Assembly: GCA_946056455.1 (NCBI GenBank)
Contig: CAMGJS010000077.1
Span: forward strand, 1-5,745
Reading direction: 5' to 3'
DNA from: an uncultured Clostridia bacterium
GTDB lineage: Bacteria > Bacillota > Clostridia > Oscillospirales > Ruminococcaceae
Length of the DNA stretch: 5,745 nucleotides
Shown: in pieces, positions 1-5,745 of the stretch
Layout: every line of letters begins with the position of its first letter
Position numbering within the stretch: the stretch's first letter is position 1
The notes under the pieces: model-generated
Seen by the model: only the letters and a program-made list of their open reading frames with translations
Database searches by the model: none
What the model was told of the DNA's origin: nothing
Made by a program: the position numbers and the translations under genes

Positions 1-133
1 TTTTTTGCGTTTCAGCAAAAAATCAGGCTCCGCGCCCAGCGGTCGCATTTTGCCTACTTTTTCACGGGAGAAAAAGTAGGTCGCCAAGAAAGGCTCGCAG
101 AGCCGTTGGCGAAACCTAAAATGCGCGCAAAAA
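1..133. repeat. Multi-hairpin intergenic element, probably a dispersed repeat
   Basis: This non-coding stretch is built almost entirely of inverted repeats. Hairpin A pairs TTTTTTGC (1-8) with GCAAAAAA (15-22). Hairpin B has a perfect 11-bp stem, CCTACTTTTTC (53-63) with GAAAAAGTAGG (70-80), and a 6-nt loop. Hairpin C pairs CGCCAA (82-87) with TTGGCG (106-111) and carries an inner stem GGCTC (92-96)/GAGCC (100-104). An outer stem CGCATTTT (44-51)/AAAATGCG (118-125) encloses B and C. A further match, TTTTTGCG (2-9) with CGCAAAAA (126-133), competes with hairpin A and brackets the whole block. The right edge abuts the transporter stop codon at 134. From general memory, similar CCTACTTTTTC...GAAAAAGTAGG blocks recur between genes in Clostridia, but the copy number here is unknown. 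It could act as a terminator or 3'-end stabiliser for the minus-strand transporter, a REP/MITE-like repeat, or a structured RNA. It may continue left of the window. Confidence 0.6.
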
Positions 134-967
134 TCACTTAAACATCGAAAATCCTATAACAAGAACACCGAGTATCACAAGCACAATTCCCGTAGCTCTG
201 TTAAGGGTTTTTGCCGAAGCTTTGTTTGCAAAGACCGCCGCAATTCTCGCCCACAAAAGCGTGAAAACAACGCATAAACCGAGTATAAGCAAATCGGGCT
301 TGTCGCCTATTGCAAAGTGCGAAACAGCGCCCGTCAAGGCGGTAAAAGCCATTATAAAAACGCTTGTTCCCACAGCGGTTTTAAGCTCATATCCAAGAAT
401 GGTAGTAAGCGCCAGAAGCATCATCATTCCTCCGCCTGCGCCGACAAAACCGCAGATAAATCCGATAATAACGCCGAAAATAAGCGACTGCACCGCCCTT
501 TTTGCAGGAGAAACTCCCTGCATAGCCTCTTTTGTGGTCATTACGGGCTTTACGATGAATTTTATACCCAGCAGAAGCGTCATAAACACCGAAAAATTAC
601 CCATTGTCGCCGACGGAAGAAAGCTTGCGGCAAAGCTGCCCACAACGGTGAAAATAAGAACTCCCACCATCATTATAAGACCGTTTTTTATGTCAAGATT
701 TTTGTTTTTTCCGTAAGTATAAGCAGAAACGGCACTCGCCAGAACATCGGAAGATAGGGCAATTCCCACCGCAGTATAAGGCTCAACGCCTAAAAATGTA
801 GTAAGCATAGGGGGTATTACCGCAGCAGCACTTAACCCCGCAAAACCCGTTCCTAAGCCTGCACCCATTCCTGCAAAAAAAGTCACTAAAAGCGTAATAA
901 GAAACTCCGTTTTAATCATTCCTTTAATTTTATTCCCCGCCCTTTTGTGTATAATAGTATATATCAA
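134..967 (-). CDS. TauE/SafE-family membrane transporter (sulfite exporter family)
   Basis: This is a polytopic inner-membrane protein of the TauE/SafE (DUF81) family, whose studied members move sulfite, sulfoacetate or related small anions. The substrate here cannot be read from sequence. About eight hydrophobic helices are visible (near residues 22-45, 50-82, 95-116, 122-140, 160-190, 198-220, 225-247, 258-275). They fall into two homologous halves, each opening with a glycine-rich helix: GMGAGLGTGFAG at 33-44 and GFVGAGGG at 173-180. Each half then has a matching GIALSSDVLASAV / GTSVFIMAFTALTGAV segment. The length of 277 (or 261) residues is normal. The start is ambiguous. The TTG at 965-967 follows AAGGGGG with 5 nt spacing. 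The ATG at 917-919 (residue 17) gives a more typical N-terminus but has only AAAGGA touching it. It is transcribed divergently from the RHH-clpB operon and may share its control region. No sulfur-metabolism gene is nearby to suggest a substrate. Confidence 0.9.
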   Translation of the reverse strand: MIYTIIHKRAGNKIKGMIKTEFLITLLVTFFAGMGAGLGTGFAGLSAAAVIPPMLTTFLGVEPYTAVGIALSSDVLASAVSAYTYGKNKNLDIKNGLIMMVGVLIFTVVGSFAASFLPSATMGNFSVFMTLLLGIKFIVKPVMTTKEAMQGVSPAKRAVQSLIFGVIIGFICGFVGAGGGMMMLLALTTILGYELKTAVGTSVFIMAFTALTGAVSHFAIGDKPDLLILGLCVVFTLLWARIAAVFANKASAKTLNRATGIVLVILGVLVIGFSMFK

Positions 968-984
968 ATCCTCCCCCTTGTCTA
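956..984 (-). promoter_or_regulatory. Candidate proximal promoter of the transporter gene
   Basis: On the minus strand TAGACA (979-984) and TATACT (956-961) are separated by 17 nt, each one mismatch from the sigma-A consensus. Transcription would begin near 949-950, inside the extension that depends on the TTG start. If this promoter is used, translation must begin at the ATG at 917-919, about 30 nt downstream. This competes with the distal promoter at 1046-1074. Confidence 0.4.
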
Positions 985-1000
985 CCCTTTTTGAAAAAAC

Positions 1001-1065
1001 TTGACAAAAATCTCGTCATTTGGGTATATATAATTCGTCAACAAAATTATATAAAATGCTTGACA
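1001..1065. promoter_or_regulatory. Cluster of TGAC/GTCA half-sites, candidate RHH operator
   Basis: The intergenic region carries TTGAC at 1001-1005, GTCA at 1015-1018, GTCAA at 1037-1041 and TTGAC at 1060-1064. The first pair makes TGAC-N9-GTCA and the second pair makes GTCAA-N18-TTGAC. CTTGACAAG (1059-1067) is a palindrome around a single centre base, and TCGTCA occurs twice exactly 22 bp apart (1013-1018, 1035-1040), about two helical turns. RHH repressors usually bind short repeated half-sites next to their own gene, which is what this arrangement would provide. The caveat is that two of the TTGACA copies are also -35-like boxes, so part of the repetition may be promoter sequence only. 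The 1001 copy has TATATA 18 nt downstream (1025-1030), a possible minor plus-strand promoter. Confidence 0.35.
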
Positions 1066-1074
1066 AGTTATTAA
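1046..1074 (-). promoter_or_regulatory. Candidate distal promoter of the transporter gene
   Basis: On the minus strand a perfect -10 TATAAT (1046-1051) lies 17 nt from a weak -35 TTAATA (1069-1074). Transcription would start near 1039, leaving a leader of about 70 nt that includes the AAGGGGGAGG ribosome site, so this promoter fits the TTG start at 967. Its -35 and spacer overlap the plus-strand promoter at 1060-1088, so the two would compete for polymerase or be controlled together. Confidence 0.45.
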
Positions 1075-1088
1075 AACGGTGATACAAT
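1060..1088 (+). promoter_or_regulatory. Sigma-A-type promoter of the RHH-clpB operon
   Basis: A perfect -35 TTGACA (1060-1065) and a near-perfect -10 TACAAT (1083-1088) are separated by exactly 17 nt. Transcription should begin near 1095, giving a very short leader (about 18 nt) made almost entirely of the ribosome site AGAGGAGGAG at 1098-1107, 5 nt before the ATG at 1113. Neither a CIRCE inverted repeat nor tandem CtsR-type GGTCAAA heptamers are visible around it. Confidence 0.8.
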
Positions 1089-1112
1089 GTTAAATGTAGA
1101 GGAGGAGAGAAA

Positions 1113-1775
1113 ATGAAAAAAAGCGTTTACAGTATCGTCTTGTCCGACAATGTAGTAAAAGCTATCGACGATATGGCATACAGAATGGGAACAAGCCGTT
1201 CAAATCTTATAAATCAGATTTTGGCGGAACAGGTTTCATATAAAACTCCCGAAAGTGAAATCAAGGACATTTTTGACTGTATGAAGTCGATTATGGACGC
1301 GAATTTTCAGATACAGAGCCAGTCGTCCGACGCTATGCTGTCTATCAGAAGTCCGTTAAGATACAAATACCGACCGACGATAAGATACAGAGTCGAGCTT
1401 TTAAAGGAAGTCGGAGAAAACGGGGAATTCGGCTTTTTAACCGTTTCGTTCAGAACGCAGAGCAAGGAGCTTATCGACGCATTCAGGGGATTTTTCTTTG
1501 TATGGTGTCAGGTTGAAAAGCAGTATCTCGACAAAGATTTCAAGGGCGGAGTCGAATACAGTTGCTCGGACGGAAAGGTGATAAGAAAGCTGAAACTTAA
1601 CGGCAGAACGGCTAATAATCCCGACAGCGTGGGAAAAGCTATAAGCGACTACATCAACCTGCTTGACAGCACGATGAAAGCCTATTTTGCCATAATTGAC
1701 GACCCGTTTACATCGACGGTAAAAATGGAGAAAATGCTTTTGGACGGTATTGATGAAAATATTATAAATATCTGA
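1113..1775 (+). CDS. Ribbon-helix-helix (CopG/Arc-like) protein with unknown C-terminal domain
   Basis: This is a probable DNA-binding regulator of 220 residues. The N-terminus fits the ribbon-helix-helix fold: a beta strand YSIVLSD (residues 6-12), helix [14 protein letters not shown] (14-26), then [15 protein letters not shown] (27-41), where the T-S-R-S turn and second helix match the family pattern. A linker with acidic and polar residues (46-79) leads to a mixed alpha/beta segment (about 80-200) that is rich in aromatic and basic residues (PLRYKYRP at 81-88, [15 protein letters not shown] at 124-138). I do not recognise that segment. Most RHH proteins are 45-150 residues, so this second domain is unusual and may sense a signal or oligomerise. 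The start is well supported: GGAGGAG lies 5 nt upstream. The stop codon overlaps the clpB ribosome site, so the two genes are one operon. Control of clpB by this protein is inference; autoregulation is typical of the family. Confidence 0.8.
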   Translation: MKKSVYSIVLSDNVVKAIDDMAYRMGTSRSNLINQILAEQVSYKTPESEIKDIFDCMKSIMDANFQIQSQSSDAMLSIRSPLRYKYRPTIRYRVELLKEVGENGEFGFLTVSFRTQSKELIDAFRGFFFVWCQVEKQYLDKDFKGGVEYSCSDGKVIRKLKLNGRTANNPDSVGKAISDYINLLDSTMKAYFAIIDDPFTSTVKMEKMLLDGIDENIINI

Positions 1776-1788
1776 GGAGGCTTTGATT

Positions 1789-4386
1789 ATGAATGCACAA
1801 AAACTCACACAAAAATCACTTGAAGCCATTCAGCAGGCGCAGGATATTGCGACGGAATACCAGAACAACGCTATTTGTCCCGAACACCTTTGCTATGCCC
1901 TTCTGAACCAGGAAAACGGTCTTATCGGGCAGATGATGCAGAAGATGAACATAGACCTTTCGGCTGTTTCGGGCTCGGTTATGAACATAATTTCGGCTAT
2001 GCCCAAGGTTTCGGGCACGGGACGCAGAGGCGGAGATGTGTATGTTTCACAGGAGGCGGACAGAGCTCTTGTTGCGGCGGAAAATATTGCAAAAAATATG
2101 AAGGACGAATATGTTTCGGTTGAGCATATTTTTCTTTCGCTGATTGAAAATCCCACAAACGCTTTAAAGGATATTTTCAGAGCGTTTTCTATCGAAAAGA
2201 ACAGCTTTTTAAAGGCTCTTATGGAAGTAAGAGGCAATACCAAGGTGACAAGCCAGAACCCCGAGGAAACTTATGATGTTCTTGCAAAATACGGTCAGGA
2301 GCTTGTTTCTCTTGCAAAAAACAACAAGCTTGACCCCGTTATCGGCAGGGACAGCGAGATAAGAAATGTCATAAGAATTCTTTCACGAAAGACGAAGAAC
2401 AACCCCGTTTTAATAGGCGAGCCGGGCGTCGGAAAAACCGCTATTGCGGAGGGACTTGCACAGAGGATTGTGGCAGGAGATGTCCCCGACAGCCTTAAAG
2501 ACAGAAAGATTTTTTCACTTGACCTTGGCGCGCTTGTTGCAGGAGCAAAGTACAGAGGAGAATTTGAAGAAAGGCTGAAAGCTGTCCTCTCTGAAATAAA
2601 AAAGAGCGACGGCGGAATAATTCTTTTTATCGACGAACTTCACACCATTGTGGGAGCAGGCAAAACCGATGGTGCAATGGACGCAGGCAACCTCTTGAAG
2701 CCTATGCTTGCAAGGGGCGAGCTGCACTGCATCGGCGCTACTACCTTGAACGAGTACAGACAGTACATTGAAAAGGACGCCGCTCTCGAAAGAAGGTTCC
2801 AGCCTGTAACGGTAAACGAGCCGACGGTGGAGGACACTATCTCTATTCTTCGTGGACTTAAAGAGAGATACGAGGTCTTTCACGGAGTAAAAATCCACGA
2901 CAACGCACTTATTGCGGCGGCTACCCTTTCGGACAGATACATCACCGACAGATTTCTGCCCGATAAGGCAATAGACCTTGTGGACGAGGCCTGCGCTATG
3001 ATAAGGACGGAGATAGACTCGATGCCCACGGAGCTTGATGAAATATCGAGAAAAATCATCCAGCACGAGATAGAAGAGGCGGCTCTTAAAAAAGAAAACG
3101 ACAAGATTTCTGTCGAGCATCTTGAAGAGGTGCAGAAAGAGCTTGCCGAGATGAGAAGTCGTTTCAATGAAATGAAGGCAAAGTGGGAGAACGAGAAGAA
3201 CGCTATTTCAAAGGTGCAGAAGCTTCGTGAGGACATTGAAAAGGCGAATGCCGATGTTGCAAGAGCGGAGCGTGAATACGACCTTAACAAAGCGGCTGAG
3301 TTGAAGTACGGCAGATTGCCCGAACTGCAAAAACAGCTTGAAGAGGAAGAGAAAATCGCAGAAAAGGCAAGGAGCGGAAATTCTCTTTTAAGGGACAAGG
3401 TTACGGACGAGGAAATAGCAAGAATAATCTGCCGTTGGACAGGTATTCCCGTTTCAAAGCTGATGGAGGGCGAGAGAGAAAAGCTACTCAATCTTGACAA
3501 GGTTCTGCACAAGAGAGTTATAGGTCAGAACGAGGCGGTTGAAAAAGTCAGCGAGGCTATTCTTCGTTCAAGAGCGGGAATAAAGGACCCCGACAGACCG
3601 ATAGGTTCGTTCCTGTTTTTAGGTCCCACGGGCGTTGGCAAGACGGAGCTTGCAAAGGCTCTTGCGGAGTCGCTTTTTGACGATGAAAAGAACATTGTCC
3701 GCATTGATATGAGCGAATATATGGAAAAATTCAGCGTAAGCAGACTTATCGGAGCGCCTCCGGGATATGTAGGATACGAGGAGGGCGGTCAGCTGACGGA
3801 GGCTGTAAGAAGAAAGCCTTATTCGGTAGTTCTTCTTGACGAGGTCGAAAAGGCTCACCCCGATGTGTTCAACATTCTCTTGCAGGTGCTTGACGACGGC
3901 AGAATTACAGACTCCCAGGGCAGAACTGTGGACTTTAAAAATACAGTTATCATAATGACTTCAAACCTCGGCTCGCCGTATATTCTTGACGGAATAGGCG
4001 AAAACGGAGAGATAAGCGACGAGGCAAGAGCGAATGTTGACAACCTCTTAAAACAGCAGTTCAGACCTGAATTTCTGAATCGTCTTGACGAGATTGTGTT
4101 CTACAAACCGCTTACAAAGGCTGAGATTTATGACATTGTAGATCTTATGCTTGACGATCTGAGAAAGCGTCTTAAAGACAAGCAGATTGATATTAAGGTC
4201 ACCGACAAGGCTAAGGATTTTATCATCGAGCAGGGCTATGACCCGAACTACGGCGCAAGACCGCTGAGAAGATTTTTGCAGAGAAGAGCGGAAACTCTTA
4301 TTGCAAAGAAAATCATCGCGGACGATGTTGCTCCCGAAACGGTGCTTACTCTCGACTTTGACGGAAACGGTCTTGTGATAGAATAA
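1789..4386 (+). CDS. clpB: ATP-dependent protein disaggregase ClpB (Hsp100)
   Basis: ClpB is a cytoplasmic hexameric AAA+ machine that works with DnaK to pull polypeptides out of heat-induced aggregates. The 865-residue protein is complete. It has two Clp N repeats (about 1-145), then NBD1 with Walker A GEPGVGKT (210-217), pore-loop tyrosine in KYRGE (254-258), Walker B FIDE (280-283) and arginines in LERRF (333-337). The coiled-coil middle domain spans about 395-525. NBD2 has Walker A GPTGVGKT (612-619), pore loop GYVG (659-662), Walker B LLDE (682-685), sensor-1 TSN (724-726), arginine finger in FLNR (762-765) and sensor-2 GARPLRR (822-828). The long middle domain and absence of a UVR motif separate it from ClpC. 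The ATG at 1789 is chosen because GAGGAGG (1774-1780) lies 8 nt upstream; a TTG two codons earlier is in frame but too close to that site. It lies 13 nt after the RHH gene and ends at a strong terminator. Confidence 0.98.
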   Translation: MNAQKLTQKSLEAIQQAQDIATEYQNNAICPEHLCYALLNQENGLIGQMMQKMNIDLSAVSGSVMNIISAMPKVSGTGRRGGDVYVSQEADRALVAAENIAKNMKDEYVSVEHIFLSLIENPTNALKDIFRAFSIEKNSFLKALMEVRGNTKVTSQNPEETYDVLAKYGQELVSLAKNNKLDPVIGRDSEIRNVIRILSRKTKNNPVLIGEPGVGKTAIAEGLAQRIVAGDVPDSLKDRKIFSLDLGALVAGAKYRGEFEERLKAVLSEIKKSDGGIILFIDELHTIVGAGKTDGAMDAGNLLKPMLARGELHCIGATTLNEYRQYIEKDAALERRFQPVTVNEPTVEDTISILRGLKERYEVFHGVKIHDNALIAAATLSDRYITDRFLPDKAIDLVDEACAMIRTEIDSMPTELDEISRKIIQHEIEEAALKKENDKISVEHLEEVQKELAEMRSRFNEMKAKWENEKNAISKVQKLREDIEKANADVARAEREYDLNKAAELKYGRLPELQKQLEEEEKIAEKARSGNSLLRDKVTDEEIARIICRWTGIPVSKLMEGEREKLLNLDKVLHKRVIGQNEAVEKVSEAILRSRAGIKDPDRPIGSFLFLGPTGVGKTELAKALAESLFDDEKNIVRIDMSEYMEKFSVSRLIGAPPGYVGYEEGGQLTEAVRRKPYSVVLLDEVEKAHPDVFNILLQVLDDGRITDSQGRTVDFKNTVIIMTSNLGSPYILDGIGENGEISDEARANVDNLLKQQFRPEFLNRLDEIVFYKPLTKAEIYDIVDLMLDDLRKRLKDKQIDIKVTDKAKDFIIEQGYDPNYGARPLRRFLQRRAETLIAKKIIADDVAPETVLTLDFDGNGLVIE
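2211..2223 (+). promoter_or_regulatory. Possible internal ribosome site and start for a short ClpB
   Basis: AAAGG at 2211-2215 stands 5 nt before an in-frame ATG at 2221-2223 (Met145 of ClpB). Starting there would give a protein of 721 residues lacking the N domain. E. coli is known to make a short ClpB from an internal GTG at Val149, and the VRG that follows here aligns with that VRGG. The Shine-Dalgarno match is modest, so use of this start is inference. Confidence 0.3.
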
Positions 4387-4387
4387 A

Positions 4388-4424
4388 AAATAAGGGTATC
4401 GGAATTGCTCCGATACCCTTATTT
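4388..4424. terminator. Bidirectional intrinsic terminator between convergent genes
   Basis: A perfect 16-bp stem pairs 4388-4403 with 4409-4424 around a 5-nt loop (ATTGC); the core is AAGGGTATCGGA/TCCGATACCCTT. Going rightward the stem ends in TTATTTCTTTATTTTC, and leftward in TTATTTTTTATTC, so each strand has a U-rich tail. It begins one base after the clpB stop. The TAA stop (4419-4421) and last lysine codon of the alkD-like gene lie in or next to its right arm, so it also ends the minus-strand unit. Confidence 0.9.
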
Positions 4425-5117
4425 CTTTATTTTCAGTTTTCTTAAATATTCTTTCTGTTCATCGGTTATCCGACGGCTTTCTGTCGCTTTTTGTATTGCT
4501 TTGTTATGTGTCCACACGGGGAGCTTTTGCTTTTCGATAAAGGGAAGTGTGCTTTCATACTGCTTTGCAAGGGCGGTGGCAAAATACCACGCCACAACCA
4601 TTTTTACATAATAGTCATCAGAGGTGAGAGAAGAAATAAGCTCTAAATGCTCAACCGAAAAATTATCTTCAAGATAAACTCTGTTCATTAAAATGTCAAC
4701 GGCATATCGGACGGTGTAGGTCTTATCCGATTTAAGCCAGAGTCTGACTTTTTCATAGAACCTATGCGGTTGTTTTAAAAGCGCTTTCGGGTTTGAGCCG
4801 TCGCAGGTCGCCCAGTTGTCAATATAGGGGAGAAACCTTTCGAGTTCGGCAAGGCAGGTTTCATAATCCTTTATTGCGGATATGATAAAGATATGGAGGT
4901 TATTTTCTTCATAATATTTATGGGGGAGGTCGCAAAGAAACTCGCCGATATCCTCACGCCCCCTGAACTCTTTTGCAATATTCTTTACATCGGGAACTCT
5001 TACTCCGATTATGCTTTCTTTGGGGATTGTGGGCATAAGCGAAGAATGAAAGTCGCGGTATTTTTCATCGGCAAGAGAGAAAAGCTTTTCTCTTATCTCT
5101 TTTTTTATGTCAGACAT
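4419..5117 (-). CDS. DNA alkylation repair protein, AlkD-like HEAT-repeat glycosylase family
   Basis: The 232-residue, all-helical protein belongs to the DNA alkylation repair (AlkD/AlkC-type) family, built of HEAT-like repeats that wrap DNA and remove bulky or cationic alkylated bases such as 3- and 7-methylpurines. The family signature GVRVPDVKNIAKE is at 38-50. IDNWATCD (99-106) supplies Trp102 and Asp106 with the W-x3-D spacing of Bacillus cereus AlkD W109/D113. Trp177 in VVAWYF (174-179) sits where AlkD W187 is expected, so the three main active-site residues appear to be kept. The length matches AlkD. The ATG at 5115-5117 is supported by AAGGA about 8 nt upstream. The first 8 nt overlap the end of the gtrA-like gene, implying one transcript and translational coupling. 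No ada, alkA or other repair gene is visible nearby. A non-catalytic HEAT-repeat DNA-binding role remains possible. Confidence 0.9.
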   Translation of the reverse strand: MSDIKKEIREKLFSLADEKYRDFHSSLMPTIPKESIIGVRVPDVKNIAKEFRGREDIGEFLCDLPHKYYEENNLHIFIISAIKDYETCLAELERFLPYIDNWATCDGSNPKALLKQPHRFYEKVRLWLKSDKTYTVRYAVDILMNRVYLEDNFSVEHLELISSLTSDDYYVKMVVAWYFATALAKQYESTLPFIEKQKLPVWTHNKAIQKATESRRITDEQKEYLRKLKIKK

Positions 5118-5601
5118 TTTCTTTTTCCTTTTTCTTTCTGAAAATAATCAGCTTGCTGAAAAGATAGTTGAGAATGAGAATTAAAATCTGTACCACAAGC
5201 TTTACTGCCATTTCATTAAAGGAGAGAAGCTCAACAAAAATGAACATCGAGAGAAGCTCTGCTCCGAAGGTAAAAAGCCTTGCGGCATAGAATGAGAAAA
5301 ATTCTATGACAAAGCCTTTGCCCTTTTCTTTGCTCTCAAAGACGAATATCTTATTAGCAAAAAAAGCAAAGGTCACCGAGCATATCCAGGAAAGGACAGT
5401 TGCAAGCATCGTGGAGCCTTCCTCCATAAGTGCCACTATTGAGGCGAGCGTTATGCCGTCCCCAAAGACAGCGTCAAGGTCGGCGCCGATAAGGTGCGCC
5501 AGAAACTGAGTGGCGAATGAAACGACGGTTGTAAGTCCGCCGACGATTATATACATAATAGGTTCTTTGTATTTTTTAAAAAGTGAGATTATTTTCTGCA
5601 T
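5110..5601 (-). CDS. GtrA-family small membrane protein
   Basis: This 163-residue, four-helix membrane protein is of the GtrA family, whose members are thought to help move lipid-linked sugars (such as undecaprenyl-phosphate glucose) across the membrane during decoration of surface polysaccharide or teichoic acid. The helices are near 14-36, 64-83, 98-124 and 132-152. Family landmarks are YIIVGGLTTVVSF at 17-29, FFANKIFVFES at 80-90 after helix 2, and LNYLFSKLIIFRKK at 144-157 at the end of helix 4. The loop between helices 1 and 2 (about 38-63, with acidic GADLDAVFGDG) makes it longer than the usual 120-140 residues. The C-terminus is strongly basic. The ATG at 5599-5601 has AAGGAAG ending about 6 nt upstream and a strong promoter behind it. 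It is the first gene of a two-gene unit with the alkD-like gene. No glycosyltransferase is visible, though the neighbour beyond 5730 is unseen. Confidence 0.88.
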   Translation of the reverse strand: MQKIISLFKKYKEPIMYIIVGGLTTVVSFATQFLAHLIGADLDAVFGDGITLASIVALMEEGSTMLATVLSWICSVTFAFFANKIFVFESKEKGKGFVIEFFSFYAARLFTFGAELLSMFIFVELLSFNEMAVKLVVQILILILNYLFSKLIIFRKKKEKENV

Positions 5602-5631
5602 TTTTATCTTCCTTCAAAATATAATGTAAAT

Positions 5632-5660
5632 ATTATATCACATTACAGTAAAATTTTCAA
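5632..5660 (-). promoter_or_regulatory. Extended -10 promoter of the gtrA-alkD unit
   Basis: On the minus strand -35 TTGAAA (5655-5660) and -10 TATAAT (5632-5637) are separated by 17 nt, and the -10 is preceded by TG-N (TGATATAAT), an extended -10. Transcription should begin near 5625, about 24 nt before the gtrA ATG. Confidence 0.75.
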
Positions 5661-5665
5661 TACAC

Positions 5666-5693
5666 TTGATTTTTTACATAAATATGGTATAAT
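5666..5693 (+). promoter_or_regulatory. Extended -10 promoter of the gene entering at 5730
   Basis: TTGATT (5666-5671) and a perfect TATAAT (5688-5693) are separated by 16 nt, and TGG directly precedes the -10 (TGGTATAAT), an extended -10. Transcription should begin near 5700, leaving a leader of about 30 nt. It is back to back with the gtrA promoter, the two -35 boxes lying only 5 nt apart. Confidence 0.7.
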
Positions 5694-5729
5694 CTTTTAT
5701 TATACTATTTTTAGGGAGAGATTTTTTAA

Positions 5730-5745
5730 ATGCCCACTGATAATT
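5730..5745 (+). CDS. 5' end of an unidentified gene, cut by the window edge
   Basis: Five codons (M-P-T-D-N) are visible after the ATG at 5730-5732. The start is supported by AGGGAGAG at 5713-5720, 9 nt upstream, and by a strong promoter at 5666-5693. Nothing about the product can be read from so short a stretch. It is divergent from the gtrA-like gene. Confidence 0.6.

Noticed and set aside
1..133. CRISPR array or tRNA gene at the left edge
   Set aside because: There are no evenly spaced direct repeats and no cloverleaf or T-loop consensus; the structure consists of nested inverted repeats.
222..757. Plus-strand open frames opposite the transporter gene (222-716 and 317-757)
   Set aside because: Their products match no recognisable family and mirror the hydrophobic codons of the TauE-like gene, which has clear family motifs.
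968..1112. CIRCE or CtsR operator upstream of the clpB operon
   Set aside because: No TTAGCACTC/GAGTGCTAA arms and no tandem GGTCAAA heptamers are present; the TTGAC repeats do not fit either consensus.
1437..1829. Minus-strand open frame across the RHH-clpB junction
   Set aside because: It is antisense to two genes with strong ribosome sites and clear domains, and shows no family pattern of its own.
2515..3512. Long minus-strand open frames opposite clpB (2515-3120 and 2880-3512)
   Set aside because: They lie wholly inside the well-conserved clpB coding sequence, give low-complexity serine/phenylalanine-rich products expected from the complement of coiled-coil codons, and lack convincing ribosome sites.
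3970..4040. Gly-Ile-Gly segment after sensor-1 of ClpB NBD2 as a ClpP-binding (IGF/IGL-type) loop
   Set aside because: The segment is only slightly longer than the E. coli ClpB loop and lacks the IG-[FL] tripeptide; the long middle domain also fits a disaggregase and not a ClpP partner.

Overview
The window looks like chromosome from a Gram-positive anaerobe of the Clostridia, most likely Oscillospiraceae/Ruminococcus-like. This is inferred from the strong AGGAGG-type ribosome binding sites, the TTGACA/TATAAT promoters, the style of the ClpB protein and a Clostridia-like structured intergenic repeat. I see no phage, transposase, CRISPR, rRNA or tRNA signature. The exact taxon cannot be fixed from sequence reading alone.

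Layout, left to right: (1) positions 1-133 hold a non-coding, hairpin-rich element that abuts the stop codon of the next gene. (2) 134-967, minus strand: an eight-helix TauE/SafE-family membrane transporter. (3) 968-1112: a compact divergent control region with opposed promoters and several TGAC/GTCA half-sites. (4) 1113-1775, plus: a 220-residue protein with an N-terminal ribbon-helix-helix (RHH) DNA-binding domain and a C-terminal domain I do not recognise. (5) 1789-4386, plus: a complete ClpB disaggregase, 13 nt downstream and clearly in the same operon. (6) 4388-4424: a 16-bp perfect-stem bidirectional terminator between convergent genes. (7) 4419-5117, minus: an AlkD-like DNA alkylation repair protein. 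(8) 5110-5601, minus: a GtrA-family four-helix membrane protein whose end overlaps the alkD-like start by 8 nt. (9) 5602-5729: a second divergent promoter region. (10) 5730-5745, plus: the first five codons of a gene that runs off the window.

How the parts may work together: the RHH protein and ClpB share one sigma-A-type promoter and no CIRCE or CtsR-type operator is visible near it. The simplest reading is that the RHH protein controls its own operon and perhaps the divergent transporter, so clpB would answer to a non-canonical regulator. The other unit, gtrA then alkD-like, is driven from a strong extended -10 promoter, is translationally coupled, and ends in the terminator it shares with clpB. 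The most notable items are the RHH-ClpB operon with its half-site-rich control region, a possible internal start in clpB placed almost exactly where E. coli makes its short ClpB form, and the multi-hairpin element at the left edge.
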